From: G963674835 sp963674835
Lineage (GTDB): Bacteria > Planctomycetota > Planctomycetia > Pirellulales > Thermoguttaceae
Assembly: GCA_963674835.2 (NCBI GenBank)
Contig: CAXXKC010000002.1
Span: 1 to 64,000, forward strand
Reading direction: 5' to 3'
DNA: 64,000 bases
The translations under genes and the position numbers were made by a program. A model generated the notes under the pieces. It did no database searches and was not told where the DNA came from. It worked only from the letters and a program-made list of their open reading frames with translations. Position 1 is the first letter of the stretch. The number at the start of each line of letters is the position of its first letter. Positions 1-9,469 of the stretch are shown piece by piece.

Positions 1-474
1 CGGGATAGCCGTGATCTCATTGCTTTTCTCGTCCACGACCACTTGCCCCAGACTGATCTGATTGGCGGTGGCCCAGGCGCTGACCATATGAATAGCCGAC
101 TTGCTGGTCGCAGCGTCGAAGCTGCGGCGGAGAGTCTTGCCGTCGATGGCCACCACTTGGCCGTCGGTGATTTCATGCAACGCGGTGATCCAACTCAAGA
201 GGCAGGCCTCGAATTCGGCAGGCTTGATCGCGCCCAGAACGGCATTGAAGCGGTCATGGGATGGAATGCCGCTGCTGAGATCCAGGAACCGTGCCAGCCA
301 CTTCCGCTTCTTGCGGCCATACTCGGCGATGGAAACGAAATCATCCGCGCCGCAGATCACGGCGCAGATGGCGATCGTGACAATGTTGATCAGCGGGTGC
401 GTAACTTTACGTCGGCGTGGATCGGTGAGTTCTTCAAAATGCTCCTGAATACGGGCAGAGGCTCGTTTGGGCAT
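1..474 (-). CDS. ISAs1-family transposase, N-terminal part (runs off the window)
   Basis: The minus strand encodes 158 residues beginning MPKRASARIQEHFEEL and continuing open to base 1, so the C-terminal part lies outside the window. The segment HPLINIVTIAICAVICGADD followed by EYGRKKRKWL is the conserved N-terminal region of ISAs1 (H-repeat-associated) transposases, and AIDGKTLR contains the first catalytic Asp of the DDE nuclease. The product would cut and join the ends of its own element. The outer end of the element is probably near 584, where the minus strand starts CAGGGCGATTGCG. A decayed relative in the same orientation lies at the other end of the window (63.5-63.8 kb). The visible part has no frameshift, so the copy may be intact. 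Confidence 0.88.
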   Translation of the reverse strand, partial: MPKRASARIQEHFEELTDPRRRKVTHPLINIVTIAICAVICGADDFVSIAEYGRKKRKWLARFLDLSSGIPSHDRFNAVLGAIKPAEFEACLLSWITALHEITDGQVVAIDGKTLRRSFDAATSKSAIHMVSAWATANQISLGQVVVDEKSNEITAIP

Positions 475-584
475 GGCAGACTTCCAAGGCGACCACGATC
501 CGTCCGCCAGCACCAACATGGCAGAACCAACGAATCGCATTGCCCTATTCATACCAGATTGCCCAATATGGCGCAATCGCCCTG
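1..584 (-). mobile_element. ISAs1-type insertion sequence, partial
   Basis: Contains the transposase N-terminus and about 110 bp of outer end. The outer boundary is placed at the CAGGG-type end near 584, by analogy with ISAs1 ends and because a similar string (GGCGATTGC-C-ACATTGGG) precedes the remnant near 63.79 kb. The inner end is outside the window. Confidence 0.6.
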
Positions 585-744
585 TGATTAACCCTCATTC
601 TCGATGTGGCCCGGCAGCCATGATAAGGGGTTGCAGGACACTCGTATCGTAATGTGCGCGGGGACCATTGCTGGCTTGCCCAGCAGTGCTCGTTTGATCA
701 ATAAGGGGTGTCGGGATTCTTCTCCCGCGGCGGAACCTCACCAT

Positions 745-907
745 CGCGCCGCCTTTTCCCCAAGGCCCCAAGTCCGCGCGACCGCCGACATGCGCTCCTT
801 CGCGACGCCCCAAGCCGTCACCAAAACGTCCTTCGGCGACTTGCTGGCGATGCTCGCCGAACATCACTACCCACCCAATCATCCCGGCAGTCCGAACGAA
901 TTCAGAG
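745..907 (+). repeat. Dispersed repeat, copy X (about 160 bp)
   Basis: Bases 745-907 match 27088-27249 at roughly 85-90 percent by eye, in the same orientation, with weaker similarity for about 100 bp further upstream. Short open frames occur in both copies, but the differences change most codons in every frame, so neither looks like a conserved gene. No family recognised; it may be the decayed end of a mobile element. Confidence 0.6.
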
Positions 908-936
908 TTCTCCACAGCCGGACACCACACGTCTAG

Positions 937-1025
937 ATCGCATTCGGCCTAACCGTAGCGTGTGTTTCGCTCTCGGAACCGCAGAAACACGCCGCCGCGA
1001 ACGCTGCAGTTAGCTGGGACACGCA
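937..1025 (+). repeat. MITE-like palindromic repeat, copy 1
   Basis: One of four related ~89-bp elements (others near 9308, 16304 and 31697). Its two ends are imperfect inverted repeats sharing TAAC-GTAGCG, and an internal hairpin pairs GCGTGTTTC with GAAACACGC. It is flanked on both sides by CTAG (933-936 and 1026-1029), which reads as a 4-bp target duplication. The right-hand CTAG contains the stop codon of the minus-strand gene at 1026-1418. Confidence 0.75.
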
Positions 1026-1418
1026 CTAGCGTTTCTCCTCGTCGGACCTGTTTTTCCCATACAGATTCGTCAAGATGATCGCGACGATTGCTATCACGGC
1101 GACCAGAGGATTCAAGGCATCCTCTCCTCCGTGCCCGGTTCCTATCACGCGAATGAGAGAACCAACGGTGTTCCCAACGACTCCGCAGACAACCATCCAC
1201 GCGATCCGTGGTACCAGGCCGCTCAAAGGAACAGGACCGCCCGGTCTGCCCAAGAGATAACCGATCACAGCGCCGACGGCGGCAAGCACACGCGGGGCAG
1301 TGGCTATGCCCAGCCAAATGATGATCCCCAAGGCAACGGCCGTTATCACCATCACCGAGATCAGCGTTCGCAGCGTGAACTGAAAACGCGGCGATTTGAT
1401 GACTGGTTCGTCCGGCAT
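1026..1418 (-). CDS. Small planctomycete membrane protein, function unknown
   Basis: A 130-aa protein. The ATG at 1418 (MPDEPVIKSPRF) is preferred over an upstream start because the segment FQFTLRTLISVMVI, about 13 residues in, matches a motif that opens many small planctomycete membrane proteins. About three or four hydrophobic segments follow (residues ~18-35, ~38-55, ~70-88, ~105-122), with a charged C-terminus ending SDEEKR. No catalytic motif is visible. The stop codon TAG lies within the CTAG duplication next to MITE-like copy 1, so the repeat starts exactly where the gene ends. Membrane location is clear; function is unknown. Confidence 0.7.
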   Translation of the reverse strand: MPDEPVIKSPRFQFTLRTLISVMVITAVALGIIIWLGIATAPRVLAAVGAVIGYLLGRPGGPVPLSGLVPRIAWMVVCGVVGNTVGSLIRVIGTGHGGEDALNPLVAVIAIVAIILTNLYGKNRSDEEKR

Positions 1419-1561
1419 GGAAAGCCTCGGCTGTCGACGATGCTGCGTCCATTGTAGCCGGACGACGAGAGAACGCGAAAGGTCCGATGTTGACAAGATT
1501 AGCGGTTTGCGACAGGTCGGCACGGATGACGGGGGAATCGCAACAGATACCATGAAAGAGC

Positions 1562-1627
1562 GAGGTCTCCAAGAAGAGTACGCTTGGGAACGGTTAGCAA
1601 CCCAAGTTACCCTTTCCTGGAGACCTC
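1562..1627 (+). ncRNA. Nested hairpin upstream of an IS110 recombinase fragment (possible bridge-RNA region)
   Basis: GAGGTCTCCA (1562-1571) pairs perfectly with TGGAGACCTC (1618-1627). Inside it CTTGGG (1583-1588) pairs with CCCAAG (1601-1606) around a 12-nt loop. The structure ends 4 nt before the GTG start of an IS110-type recombinase fragment. IS110-family elements encode a structured bridge RNA in a non-coding end, so this may be part of one. The element is truncated, and the assignment is inferred from position and pairing only. Confidence 0.35.
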
Positions 1628-1630
1628 AGA

Positions 1631-1858
1631 GTGTTATACCTTGGTATCGACCAGCACAAGGGGCAGTTGACGGTGAATCTGCGTGCGGAAGACGGAACGG
1701 TGATCCTCAAGCGGCAGGTGAGCACGCAGTGGGAGAGGGTTCGTGCGTTCTTTGCCGATCTTGCCGAAAGGGCGGTGGCGGAAGGTGGGTTTCTCGCGAT
1801 CGTCGAAGTCTGCGGAATGAATCCTTGGCTGCTGACCATGCTTGGCGAGTACGGTTGC
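1631..1858 (+). pseudogene. IS110-family transposase, N-terminal fragment
   Basis: Starting at GTG 1631, the frame reads MLYLGIDQHKGQLTVNLR and then IVEVCGMNPWLLTML-EYGC, the N-terminal DEDD (RuvC-like) domain of IS110 recombinases with its first Asp in GIDQH. Homology stops near base 1858, where the sequence changes into an RHS fragment on the opposite strand. About 76 of the usual ~340-400 residues remain, so it cannot be active. Confidence 0.8.
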
Positions 1859-2475
1859 CGAAGCTGTCGTAGACCCGATGGTTCGCCACGGAAGTGACAC
1901 CAGTCTCGGCATCCTGGATCGCCAGATCCCGGACCGTGCCAAGGTGGTCGGCCAACGGCCAGACGACCTCGCCGGGTGTTGCCACGTCAGAGAGTTGTTC
2001 ATCGGCCATCAGTTGGTCCACGGCTTCCGGCTGCCAGAGGTAGCGATGGGAGAGGTCGGCACCGGTGACAGCAGGGATTGGAGATTGGGGATTAGCGATT
2101 GGAGAAGAGTCGAACTCCAGCACGATCTGATTTCCATCGTAGGCGAACCTCGTCTGATGGTCAATCTGGCCGTCGCCGTCGACATCGATGTCTCGGCCGA
2201 TCCAGCGGTTCTCCACGTCGTACAAATAGCCAACAACCTGATCGGGCTGATTCTCGCCAAGGGCCGCGAAGGTCGCAAAGTGGCTCACCTGGGTCAGCCG
2301 GTTGCGGGTGTCCCAGCCGTACTGGGTGATGTTGGTGTCGCCGCAATCCAAGACACTATCTTCGTTGCCGTCGATGAACCGGGCAACCCGATTGCCTTCG
2401 GCATCGTAGGCGTACCAGTAGGTCCCGTCGGAGAGGAGTTGGCTGTCGGGGCTGGCCGTGTAGGTGGCCGTCTGT
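1856..2475 (-). pseudogene. RHS/YD-repeat protein fragment
   Basis: The minus strand between 2475 and 1856 encodes a typical RHS-core stretch: YWYAYDAEGNRVARF, then YGWDTRNRLTQV, YLYDVENRWIGR, and the highly conserved ADHLGTVRDL followed by RVYDSFGN. RHS proteins build a beta-filled shell around a C-terminal toxin or adhesin. The upstream end is closed by a TGA, and the downstream end runs into the IS110 fragment just after the YDSFGN motif, the place where variable toxin tips normally begin. It is an isolated ~200-codon remnant with no start and no tip. No partner immunity gene is visible. Confidence 0.8.
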
Positions 2476-2883
2476 CACGAGCTATGTGTGGCATCCCCTG
2501 AATTCCCCATCCTCCAGCGGCGGCGGGGAAATCAGTTTGCCAGTGTGATGGAGCCACAAGAGACGAGCAAGAATTATGGGGTGCCGCGCTGTGCACGTCG
2601 AACTGGGCGAGGGCCGCATGCAAACGGGGAGGCTCGACGCGGTCATCGCCTGGGTGCTTCGGCCGACGTGGAAATGGCCGGGAGAACCGTTCGGTAGCCG
2701 GCACTTGTCGCCCCGACGGAGTGAAAGGCGACATTTCGGGCAATATCGCCTCAGAACCGGGGTCGGCCCATGAACGGTGAATACCTCGTCGCGAAAGCTG
2801 CGGCGATGCGATACAATCAGACTTGTCACGAAAGAGGACAGGCACCGTTGGCGCAAGGCATTTTCCTGGACTGGAGGCTTTCT
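2476..2883. other. Intergenic, nothing recognised
   Basis: About 400 bp between the RHS remnant and the first sialidase-like gene. Short open frames on both strands lack ribosome-binding sites and family motifs. The promoter of the gene starting at 2884 presumably lies here, but no convincing -35/-10 pair was identified. Confidence 0.4.
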
Positions 2884-5352
2884 GTGAGACGAACACCCCT
2901 TTACCGGCTGCTTCCCGCTCTGTCGATCGCGCTCTGGGGATTTTGTTTTTCGCCCAGCGGAGAGTTCCGAGTAACTGGGGGCGTGGCCGGTGCGTACGCA
3001 GCCGATGTTGCGGATGGCGCGCGCCGCACACAACAGCTATCGCTGCCGAGTGTTTCCGGAGTGGTTCATGTTTACGTATCGTTCAGACCGCTGGCGGCCA
3101 ATCCGGCCGAGTTGGTCGGCGGCGAGCCGAAGGAATCGCAGACCTTGGCCATCGGCTGCGCCGCCGCCGGCAAGTTCACACCCGCGGCGTCGTTTGGCAT
3201 GGTGAAAGATACGCACACCGGTTTGGGGAATCGAGCGACGGTGCTCCCTTGGCTTTCGGACGGGCAGATCGACTACTACGGCATGTTCGCGCGTCCGCAG
3301 ACGCCGTATGACTTCAAGCTGAAGCTCGACCTGCATGCGCGGCGCATGAGCGTTTGGGTCAGTGGGCGCGGCGACGACGGCTGGTTCCCGCTGGCCGAGA
3401 ACGTTCCGCTGCAGAACCCGGTCGATGCCATCGACGCGGTGCGCGTGGAAGAGAGTGCCGGGGCACCCGATCTCGAGATCACGGCCCGGTCGACGCCGTG
3501 GCCGGAGGGCGAACGCGTGCGGCCTCTTCTGCAGTCGCAGAAGAGCGACCGGCACGTCGACCAGGCCGGATTCCAGTTCCAGTCGATGCGATCGCTGTGG
3601 ATGCAGCCCGGCCGGCACGTAACGATTGCTCGCAACAATCCGCAAGAAGCGCCGCGAGGGACCGCCTGGATCGGCTTTCCGGACGTCGCGCCAGCCGGCC
3701 CCGACACTCTGGTTTGCAGCTTCACGGCCGGCGGGGCGCACGGCGGCGGCGGACCGATCCTGGTCAGTCGCAGCGAGGATCGGGGAAAGACCTGGTCGGC
3801 GCCGTCGGCCGTTCATCCATCGGGAATCAACTGTTCGCGGATTCAGAAGCTGCGCGACGGGTCGCTTCTGGTGTTGGCCGACTTGCGGCTTGACGGTGCG
3901 TACGGAGTGGTCTTCTATCGTAGCACCGATGCGGGCAAGACGTGGCGGAAGATCGGCTTTCTCGATCCGCACAAGGCCGGCGGCCATTCGGCGTGCGTTC
4001 CCAGCCGCGTGCTCGAGATGCCCGACGGCGCCTGGCTGTTGGCTGGATCGTACTGCATCCCGAAGCCCTTCGAGTTGAAGGGGGGCGAGCAGATCGAAAT
4101 CTATCGCTCGGCCGACCAGGGAGCGACCTGGACCTTGCACGCCATCTTCAAAGAGTATCCGTACAGTCTGAGTGAGGCGAGTTTCGTGCGGGAACCGGGC
4201 GGCAGGCTGTGGATGTTCCTTCGCGAGGCGTGCCGGATTCTGCCTGGAGTCAAGACCTACTCCGACGATGGTGGCAAGACTTGGGCGCGGTGCGAAGAGA
4301 TGCCGTTTCCCATCGTTGGCCGCACCTGCGCCGGATGGCTCAACGATGGCCGCGTGTTGCTGACCTTCCGGGCCGGCGTTGGTGTGAATGGGCTCTGGGC
4401 ATGGGTGGGCACTCCCGGCGAAAAGACGACCGCCCAGATCGTCGGCGCCCATTTCAACGACGCCCACACCGTCGGACTCAAAGACGGCGCACTGCACATC
4501 GACAACGACGGCGCCTGTGGGCAGTTCACGCGATACTTTCTCCGCGCGCCCGACAGTCCCGACGGCCTGATCGACGTGACGGTTGAGGTCAAGGTCGTGA
4601 GGAACCGCGGATATGCGGCGACGCTGAGCATCCCTTATTTCGGCAAGCTGCGCATGTTTCCCGACCACGTGGAGTTGTCGCACGATCCGTCCGTCCGCAT
4701 CGCGGTGAGTGCAGGTGAGTTCCATACTTACCGCGTGGTCGTCCAGGGCAAGCGAATGACGCTCTTTCTGGACGGCAAGGAAGTTCTGGCGTCGGATAAG
4801 GCCGACACGCGCACCGTCCGTAGCGACTGGACGCCGATCACGTGCAGTCCCTATCTGTTTGCATTCGGCAATGAGCCGCTCCAGGTCACGCGCTGGGAGC
4901 AGACGCAAGAGCGCGGCACGGCCGCCGCCGACGAATGGCAGAAACGCCATGAAGAGGCCGTTTCGGAACTGCAGCAACTGCAGGCGATCCCGCCCATCAT
5001 CATGATCAGCACGAGCGTGGCCCGCGACCAGATCACGCCGCGGGCGGCAGGGTACAGTATATGGAAACGAGTGGAAGCGAGACTGGAGGATCCGAAAACG
5101 GGTGTTCGCCGACAATCGTGGATCGCCGACCGCGACGGATTTCCGGATCAGTATCAAATGGACCGCGTCTTGCAGGTTGAAGCGTCGATCGGCGGCGGCG
5201 ACCAGGGTTATTCCGGTTGGACGCAACTCGCGGACGGGCGAGTCTTCGTGGTCAACTACACCGACGACACGTCGCCCGCTTGTCTGAATACACCCAACTG
5301 GCCGACCGGCCTGCCGTGGATCCGCGGGACGTGGATAGACGTTCGAGAGTGA
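2884..5352 (+). CDS. Secreted sialidase-fold (Asp-box/BNR) protein
   Basis: An 822-aa protein. GTG 2884 is chosen because GGAGG lies 6 nt upstream and the product then opens with a signal peptide (VRRTPLYRLLPALSIALWGF). Four Asp boxes occur at about residues 296 (SEDRGKTW), 347 (STDAGKTW), 409 (SADQGATW) and 460 (SDDGGKTW), the turn motif of six-bladed sialidase propellers. Residues ~60-240 and ~550-680 look like beta-sandwich modules, the latter with FLDGKEVL as in concanavalin-like folds. Exo-sialidase activity is possible, but Asp-box proteins in planctomycetes often have other or unknown sugar substrates. It is followed 226 bp later by a second Asp-box gene on the same strand. It is likely exported and acts on extracellular glycans. 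Confidence 0.85.
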   Translation: MRRTPLYRLLPALSIALWGFCFSPSGEFRVTGGVAGAYAADVADGARRTQQLSLPSVSGVVHVYVSFRPLAANPAELVGGEPKESQTLAIGCAAAGKFTPAASFGMVKDTHTGLGNRATVLPWLSDGQIDYYGMFARPQTPYDFKLKLDLHARRMSVWVSGRGDDGWFPLAENVPLQNPVDAIDAVRVEESAGAPDLEITARSTPWPEGERVRPLLQSQKSDRHVDQAGFQFQSMRSLWMQPGRHVTIARNNPQEAPRGTAWIGFPDVAPAGPDTLVCSFTAGGAHGGGGPILVSRSEDRGKTWSAPSAVHPSGINCSRIQKLRDGSLLVLADLRLDGAYGVVFYRSTDAGKTWRKIGFLDPHKAGGHSACVPSRVLEMPDGAWLLAGSYCIPKPFELKGGEQIEIYRSADQGATWTLHAIFKEYPYSLSEASFVREPGGRLWMFLREACRILPGVKTYSDDGGKTWARCEEMPFPIVGRTCAGWLNDGRVLLTFRAGVGVNGLWAWVGTPGEKTTAQIVGAHFNDAHTVGLKDGALHIDNDGACGQFTRYFLRAPDSPDGLIDVTVEVKVVRNRGYAATLSIPYFGKLRMFPDHVELSHDPSVRIAVSAGEFHTYRVVVQGKRMTLFLDGKEVLASDKADTRTVRSDWTPITCSPYLFAFGNEPLQVTRWEQTQERGTAAADEWQKRHEEAVSELQQLQAIPPIIMISTSVARDQITPRAAGYSIWKRVEARLEDPKTGVRRQSWIADRDGFPDQYQMDRVLQVEASIGGGDQGYSGWTQLADGRVFVVNYTDDTSPACLNTPNWPTGLPWIRGTWIDVRE

Positions 5353-5578
5353 CGGCCCGCGCTACCGCTTGCGGCCAGGGCTTCGGCACACCTCAGGCCG
5401 ACATTCGCTGACGTGTGCGGGTTCCGTCTCCGCTTCCCGTACACTTCCCTCGTTCACGCGTTTCGTGGCGCCGTGGACGGTTGGCGATGATCGTCGGGCA
5501 TCATGTGTCGCGAGGTCGGCGGATGTGGTAAGCTCATGGTAGTTCGACATGGTCATGATTCCTTCCGCGAGGCCTCCC

Positions 5579-6892
5579 ATGAAAGTCTTCCGAGTAGCAT
5601 TTCCCGCCGTTGTCGTCCTGGTTGCCCTTTGTACATTGACGGCCGCGGCCGAATGGAAGCCCCAGACTATTCATCAACTCAACGGTGCTGCGACGGCCAC
5701 TGGTATTCCTGCCGAGTTGCAGATCGTTAGTGAGCCGTGGCATCGGGTTGTTGCGGTGCCGTACATCGTGTACATGCCGGAAAGAAACCGAGTGCTGATG
5801 TTGGTCAATTGCGATACTCCACACCAAGCGATGGTGCTGTGGAGCGATGATCGCGGAACGAGTTGGAGCCAACCGCAGTATTTGCACACGAACCCACAGG
5901 GACAGCCAGACACCGGAATGTGCACCAGCCTGACCTATCTGGGCCGTGGAAAGGTCATGGCGACCGGGGGCCAGACACGCTGGTTCAGCACCGATTATGG
6001 CAAGACCTGGAGCGGCTCGCCGATTTCCGGCAAGGTACTCTACGCCTGGGACCCGCACCTTGTCGAGAGGGACTCTGCGACAGGCAAGGTCCAACGCATC
6101 GTGGAAGCCGGCTACATGGGATCGATGGAGGCCGGACAGCATGCCTGGCTTCGTGCCAGCGCCGACGAGGGACGCACCTGGACCGACGCCCGAGCCGTGC
6201 CACAATGGAGCAGCGCGAACGAAGTTGCCATGATCTATGCGAAGAACGGCGATCTGGTCGCGGCCTGCCGCACGAACATCTCGGCCAAGACCGAAGCGAG
6301 ACTCGGCAAGGGCTTGATCGATCACTACGAGGGCTTGGGCGTTTCCATCTCGAAGGACCGTGGCGCCACTTGGTCGGAAATCAGGAAGTTGTACGATTGG
6401 GGCCGCCATCATCCTTCGTTGGTGTTGATGCCGAACGGCGATCTTGTCATGACTTATGTTGTTCGCAAAGGCTACGCGGACACTGCCGACGGTTTTCCCC
6501 AGTTCGGAATCGAGGCCGTCGTGAGCCACGACAACGGGCAGACCTGGGACCTGGATCACCGCTATCTGCTGTGTGTCTGGAAGGGTAATCGTAAGATGTG
6601 TGCAAGCGAGATGGCCCCCGGCCCACAAGCATGGTGGGCCAGCAGTCAGGCAACCTCCTCCGTGCTCCTGCCCGAGGGCTCGATCCTCACCGCGTTTGGC
6701 ACAGGCTACCGATCGCAGCCGGGGCCGCACGGCGAGAGCACGCCGCGGGATGTGGGACTGGTTCATTGGCGACTGAGCGACAAGCCGCTGAACGGCGATC
6801 GGACCATCCGCGACGCGGCCTTCGATTCGGCCACGCGGAATGAGTTTGATCCGCAAGGCGTGCTTTCGCAGCCTCGGGCTGCCGAGAAGTGA
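5579..6892 (+). CDS. Secreted sialidase-fold (Asp-box/BNR) protein
   Basis: A 437-aa protein starting at ATG 5579 with a clean signal peptide (MKVFRVAFPAVVVLVALC, cleavage likely after TAAA). Five Asp boxes are spaced through the chain at about residues 88 (SDDRGTSW), 137 (STDYGKTW), 194 (SADEGRTW), 257 (SKDRGATW) and 316 (SHDNGQTW), so nearly the whole protein is one propeller, about the usual length for a single-domain exo-sialidase. A clear FRIP (F/Y-R-I-P) arginine motif was not seen, so sialidase activity is uncertain. The next gene starts 61 bp downstream on the same strand and the two are probably co-transcribed. Confidence 0.85.
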   Translation: MKVFRVAFPAVVVLVALCTLTAAAEWKPQTIHQLNGAATATGIPAELQIVSEPWHRVVAVPYIVYMPERNRVLMLVNCDTPHQAMVLWSDDRGTSWSQPQYLHTNPQGQPDTGMCTSLTYLGRGKVMATGGQTRWFSTDYGKTWSGSPISGKVLYAWDPHLVERDSATGKVQRIVEAGYMGSMEAGQHAWLRASADEGRTWTDARAVPQWSSANEVAMIYAKNGDLVAACRTNISAKTEARLGKGLIDHYEGLGVSISKDRGATWSEIRKLYDWGRHHPSLVLMPNGDLVMTYVVRKGYADTADGFPQFGIEAVVSHDNGQTWDLDHRYLLCVWKGNRKMCASEMAPGPQAWWASSQATSSVLLPEGSILTAFGTGYRSQPGPHGESTPRDVGLVHWRLSDKPLNGDRTIRDAAFDSATRNEFDPQGVLSQPRAAEK

Positions 6893-6953
6893 TTGCCGCG
6901 GCTTCGGTGAGCGGAAGCATTTGACCTCGCTGCACTGGAATCCTGACACTGCC

Positions 6954-9209
6954 ATGTCCAAGCACTCGAGCCTTGCTACGCCCCTCTTTGTTTTGCTTGT
7001 CGCGGCAGCCGTCGATTGCACGTGGGCCGAGGAGCCGTCGGCGCCGTTTCCCGCCAAGCAGTTGGTCGATCGTTTCGTCGCGCCGCCGGCGGAGTTCCGT
7101 CCTCTGATCATCGTGCACTCGGCGCTTCTTGGTCGCGACGATGCAGTGGACTGGCTGGCAGCCCGTCACGCCGGCGGTGCTGTGGTTGACGCCGGGGTTG
7201 CACCCGGCTCGAAGGATGTAGGCGGTGAACCGACCAATAATCCGACGTACTTGAACGATCCGGGCCGATTCACGAGACTCGGTGCCCTTATGGCTCGCAT
7301 GGAACAGCGGGGGCAACGCGTCTGGATCTACGACGAACTCGGCTATCCGAGCGCCAGCGCCGGTGGACGCGTGCTGGCCGATCATCCAGAGTTTCAGGTT
7401 GAGGTGGTCGCGTGCCGCACGACCGCTATTGACGCCGGGCGGACAGCCGAAATCGTGCCTGAATTGGGGCCGGTGCTGGCGTGTTTCGCGATGCCGCATT
7501 GCGACGGCGCATTGCAGCTCGACCAAGCGGTGAATCTGACATCGGAAGCGCGTCGGAGCAATTTCTCCTGGAGGGCCCCGGAAGGACACCCTTGGTCGGT
7601 TTGTCTGTTCGAGCGTTTTCAGCCCGATACGTGGCGGCGCCACAACATTCCGCGTCGTAATGTCAATATCCTGGATCGGCGCGCCATAGCTCGATTCATC
7701 GCACTCACGCACGAACGCTATGCAAGGGAATTGGGTTCGGGCTTAGGTGGGGCCAAGGCGTTCTTCACCGATGAACCGCAGTTCGGCAGCAGCGAGCATT
7801 GGAGCGGCGGCAAGCACGCGTGCACGCCGATGATCCAGTGGTGCGACGAATTGCCGGCCGCCTTTCGCCGGAAGACGGGATACGACCTAGCGACGGTGCT
7901 ACCGGCCCTCTTTCATCCGGCCGGCCCGCGAACCAGCAAGATCCGCTACGACTTCTACGACGTTCAAAGCGATTTAGTGGCCGAGAACTACTTCGGCCAG
8001 ATCGAGGATTGGTGCCATGCCCACGGTGTGGCCTCAACGGGACATATGCTTCTGGAGGAATCCTTGCTGTTTCATGTGATGTTCAGCGGCAGCATGATGA
8101 AGAACTGGACTCACATGGACCTACCCGGCGTCGACCTGCTCGGCGCTACGCCGTACAAGACGATGGCCGGTTGGGAACGCGGCCAAGTGCCGGTGCGCGA
8201 GGATTTCTCGTGCAAGATGGCGTCGTCGATCGCGCATCTGACCGGCAAGCCGGGCGTTTTCACCGAGAGCTTTGCGCTGGCACGCGGAATTCCGGTGCGA
8301 CGGGCTCTGGGTGTCGCCGCGTGGCAATTCTCAGGCGGAATCACGCACATGACGACGTACACGATCCAGCAGGAGTCCACGGCGGAAGAGTATGCTCGGT
8401 TGAGCGATTTCGTCGGTCGTCTGGCGGTCATGACGCGACGCGGCCGGCACGTGGCCGACGTCGCCGTGCTCGTGCCCGAGGCGGCGGTTTGGGCGTCGTA
8501 CACACCGCCCAGCCGAGGCCGCTACGAGGGCTACTTCGCGAGCAACGCGGAACCGCTCGCCATCGACCGCGGCTTTCGCGACACATGCCACACACTGTCC
8601 GCCGCGCAACGCGATTTCGACTGTCTCAGCGAGGCATTGCTTGCCAAGGCGAAGATCGACGACGGCCGTCTGCGGCTGGGCGAGGAGCAGTTCCGAGTGT
8701 TGGTGTTGCCCGAGGTGCGAATGATCGAGTATGAATCGCTCGACAAGATCCGTGCGTTTATCGCCTCGGGCGGGATCGTTGCCTTCACGGGCAGCTTGCC
8801 ATGTAAATGCCCCGAGCTGGGCGATGATCTGCAGACGACTCGTCGCGTGGAATCACTGTTGGCCGACTTCCCGGACCGAGTGGCCCATTTTCCAGAGGGC
8901 GGGCGCTCGGATGAACTGATGGCGTGGATCGCTGCTCGGGTACCGCCCGAAGTGGTCTGGGACGGCCCGGCGGCCATCCGTTTGTTGCAGCGGCAGGAAC
9001 CCGGCCGTGACATCTTGCTACTGGCCAATCCCAGCGGGGAGCCTGTTCGCGGACGTGTGACCATACCTTCGCCTGGCGATGCCTCACTCTGGGATCCGGA
9101 GACCGGCAACATTGAAGCCATGGGATCGATTGCCGGCCGTGATACGTTGGCCGTGGATATCCCGGCCGAGTCGGCACGCATTGTGGTCGTCGAAACTGGA
9201 ACCCCGTAG
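6954..9209 (+). CDS. GH106-like secreted glycoside hydrolase (alpha-L-rhamnosidase-like)
   Basis: A 751-aa protein. ATG 6954 gives a signal peptide (MSKHSSLATPLFVLLVAAAV); the open frame extends upstream but would overlap the previous gene. Features typical of the GH106 group are the early VWIYDELGYPSASAGG segment (~residue 120), FFTDEPQFG (~residue 265) and GVASTGHMLLEE (~residue 360), followed by a glutaminase-like beta-galactosidase trimerisation-type region (~residues 500-650) and a C-terminal beta-sandwich. GH106 enzymes release alpha-L-rhamnose from polysaccharides. The family call rests on these segments, and substrate is inferred. An exported rhamnose-mutarotase-like protein is encoded at 49.7 kb. 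MITE-like copy 2 begins about 100 bp downstream. Confidence 0.7.
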   Translation: MSKHSSLATPLFVLLVAAAVDCTWAEEPSAPFPAKQLVDRFVAPPAEFRPLIIVHSALLGRDDAVDWLAARHAGGAVVDAGVAPGSKDVGGEPTNNPTYLNDPGRFTRLGALMARMEQRGQRVWIYDELGYPSASAGGRVLADHPEFQVEVVACRTTAIDAGRTAEIVPELGPVLACFAMPHCDGALQLDQAVNLTSEARRSNFSWRAPEGHPWSVCLFERFQPDTWRRHNIPRRNVNILDRRAIARFIALTHERYARELGSGLGGAKAFFTDEPQFGSSEHWSGGKHACTPMIQWCDELPAAFRRKTGYDLATVLPALFHPAGPRTSKIRYDFYDVQSDLVAENYFGQIEDWCHAHGVASTGHMLLEESLLFHVMFSGSMMKNWTHMDLPGVDLLGATPYKTMAGWERGQVPVREDFSCKMASSIAHLTGKPGVFTESFALARGIPVRRALGVAAWQFSGGITHMTTYTIQQESTAEEYARLSDFVGRLAVMTRRGRHVADVAVLVPEAAVWASYTPPSRGRYEGYFASNAEPLAIDRGFRDTCHTLSAAQRDFDCLSEALLAKAKIDDGRLRLGEEQFRVLVLPEVRMIEYESLDKIRAFIASGGIVAFTGSLPCKCPELGDDLQTTRRVESLLADFPDRVAHFPEGGRSDELMAWIAARVPPEVVWDGPAAIRLLQRQEPGRDILLLANPSGEPVRGRVTIPSPGDASLWDPETGNIEAMGSIAGRDTLAVDIPAESARIVVVETGTP

Positions 9210-9307
9210 CACGCACCTGAACGAGGAATGATGCTTCCGTCCCGCCTGTGACCAGATTTGCGTTCACTTGCGATGGTCCGCGTAAACACCAATCGCCAGA
9301 AGGCGAG

Positions 9308-9396
9308 CGTGCATCCAGCGTATGTACAGCGCGTGTTTCGCTTTCGAAACCCTGGAAGCACGCCGCCGCCAACACTACAGTCGAGTGCGCCTCGCA
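9308..9396 (+). repeat. MITE-like palindromic repeat, copy 2
   Basis: Most diverged of the four copies, recognisable by GCGTGTTTCGC, an internal GGAAGCACGCCGCCGCC stretch and matching length. Flanks are CGAG and CGAA, each one or two changes from the CTAG/CTAA flanks of copies 1 and 3. It lies about 100 bp after the GH106-like gene. Confidence 0.6.
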
Positions 9397-9469
9397 CGAA
9401 TTCGCCGCCGAGTGTCGCTTGCGAATGCTTGCCGGCAAATACGGAAGGCTCCGGGGACACCTTGTGTAA

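Noticed and set aside
1856..2475. RHS toxin system
   Set aside because: Only a ~200-codon core fragment without start, toxin tip or immunity gene; homology ends in an IS110 fragment.
3037..5226. Long minus-strand open frame (about 729 codons) under the first sialidase-like gene
   Set aside because: It is the high-GC shadow of the plus-strand gene; the plus frame has Asp boxes, signal peptide and ribosome-binding site, the minus frame has no domain.
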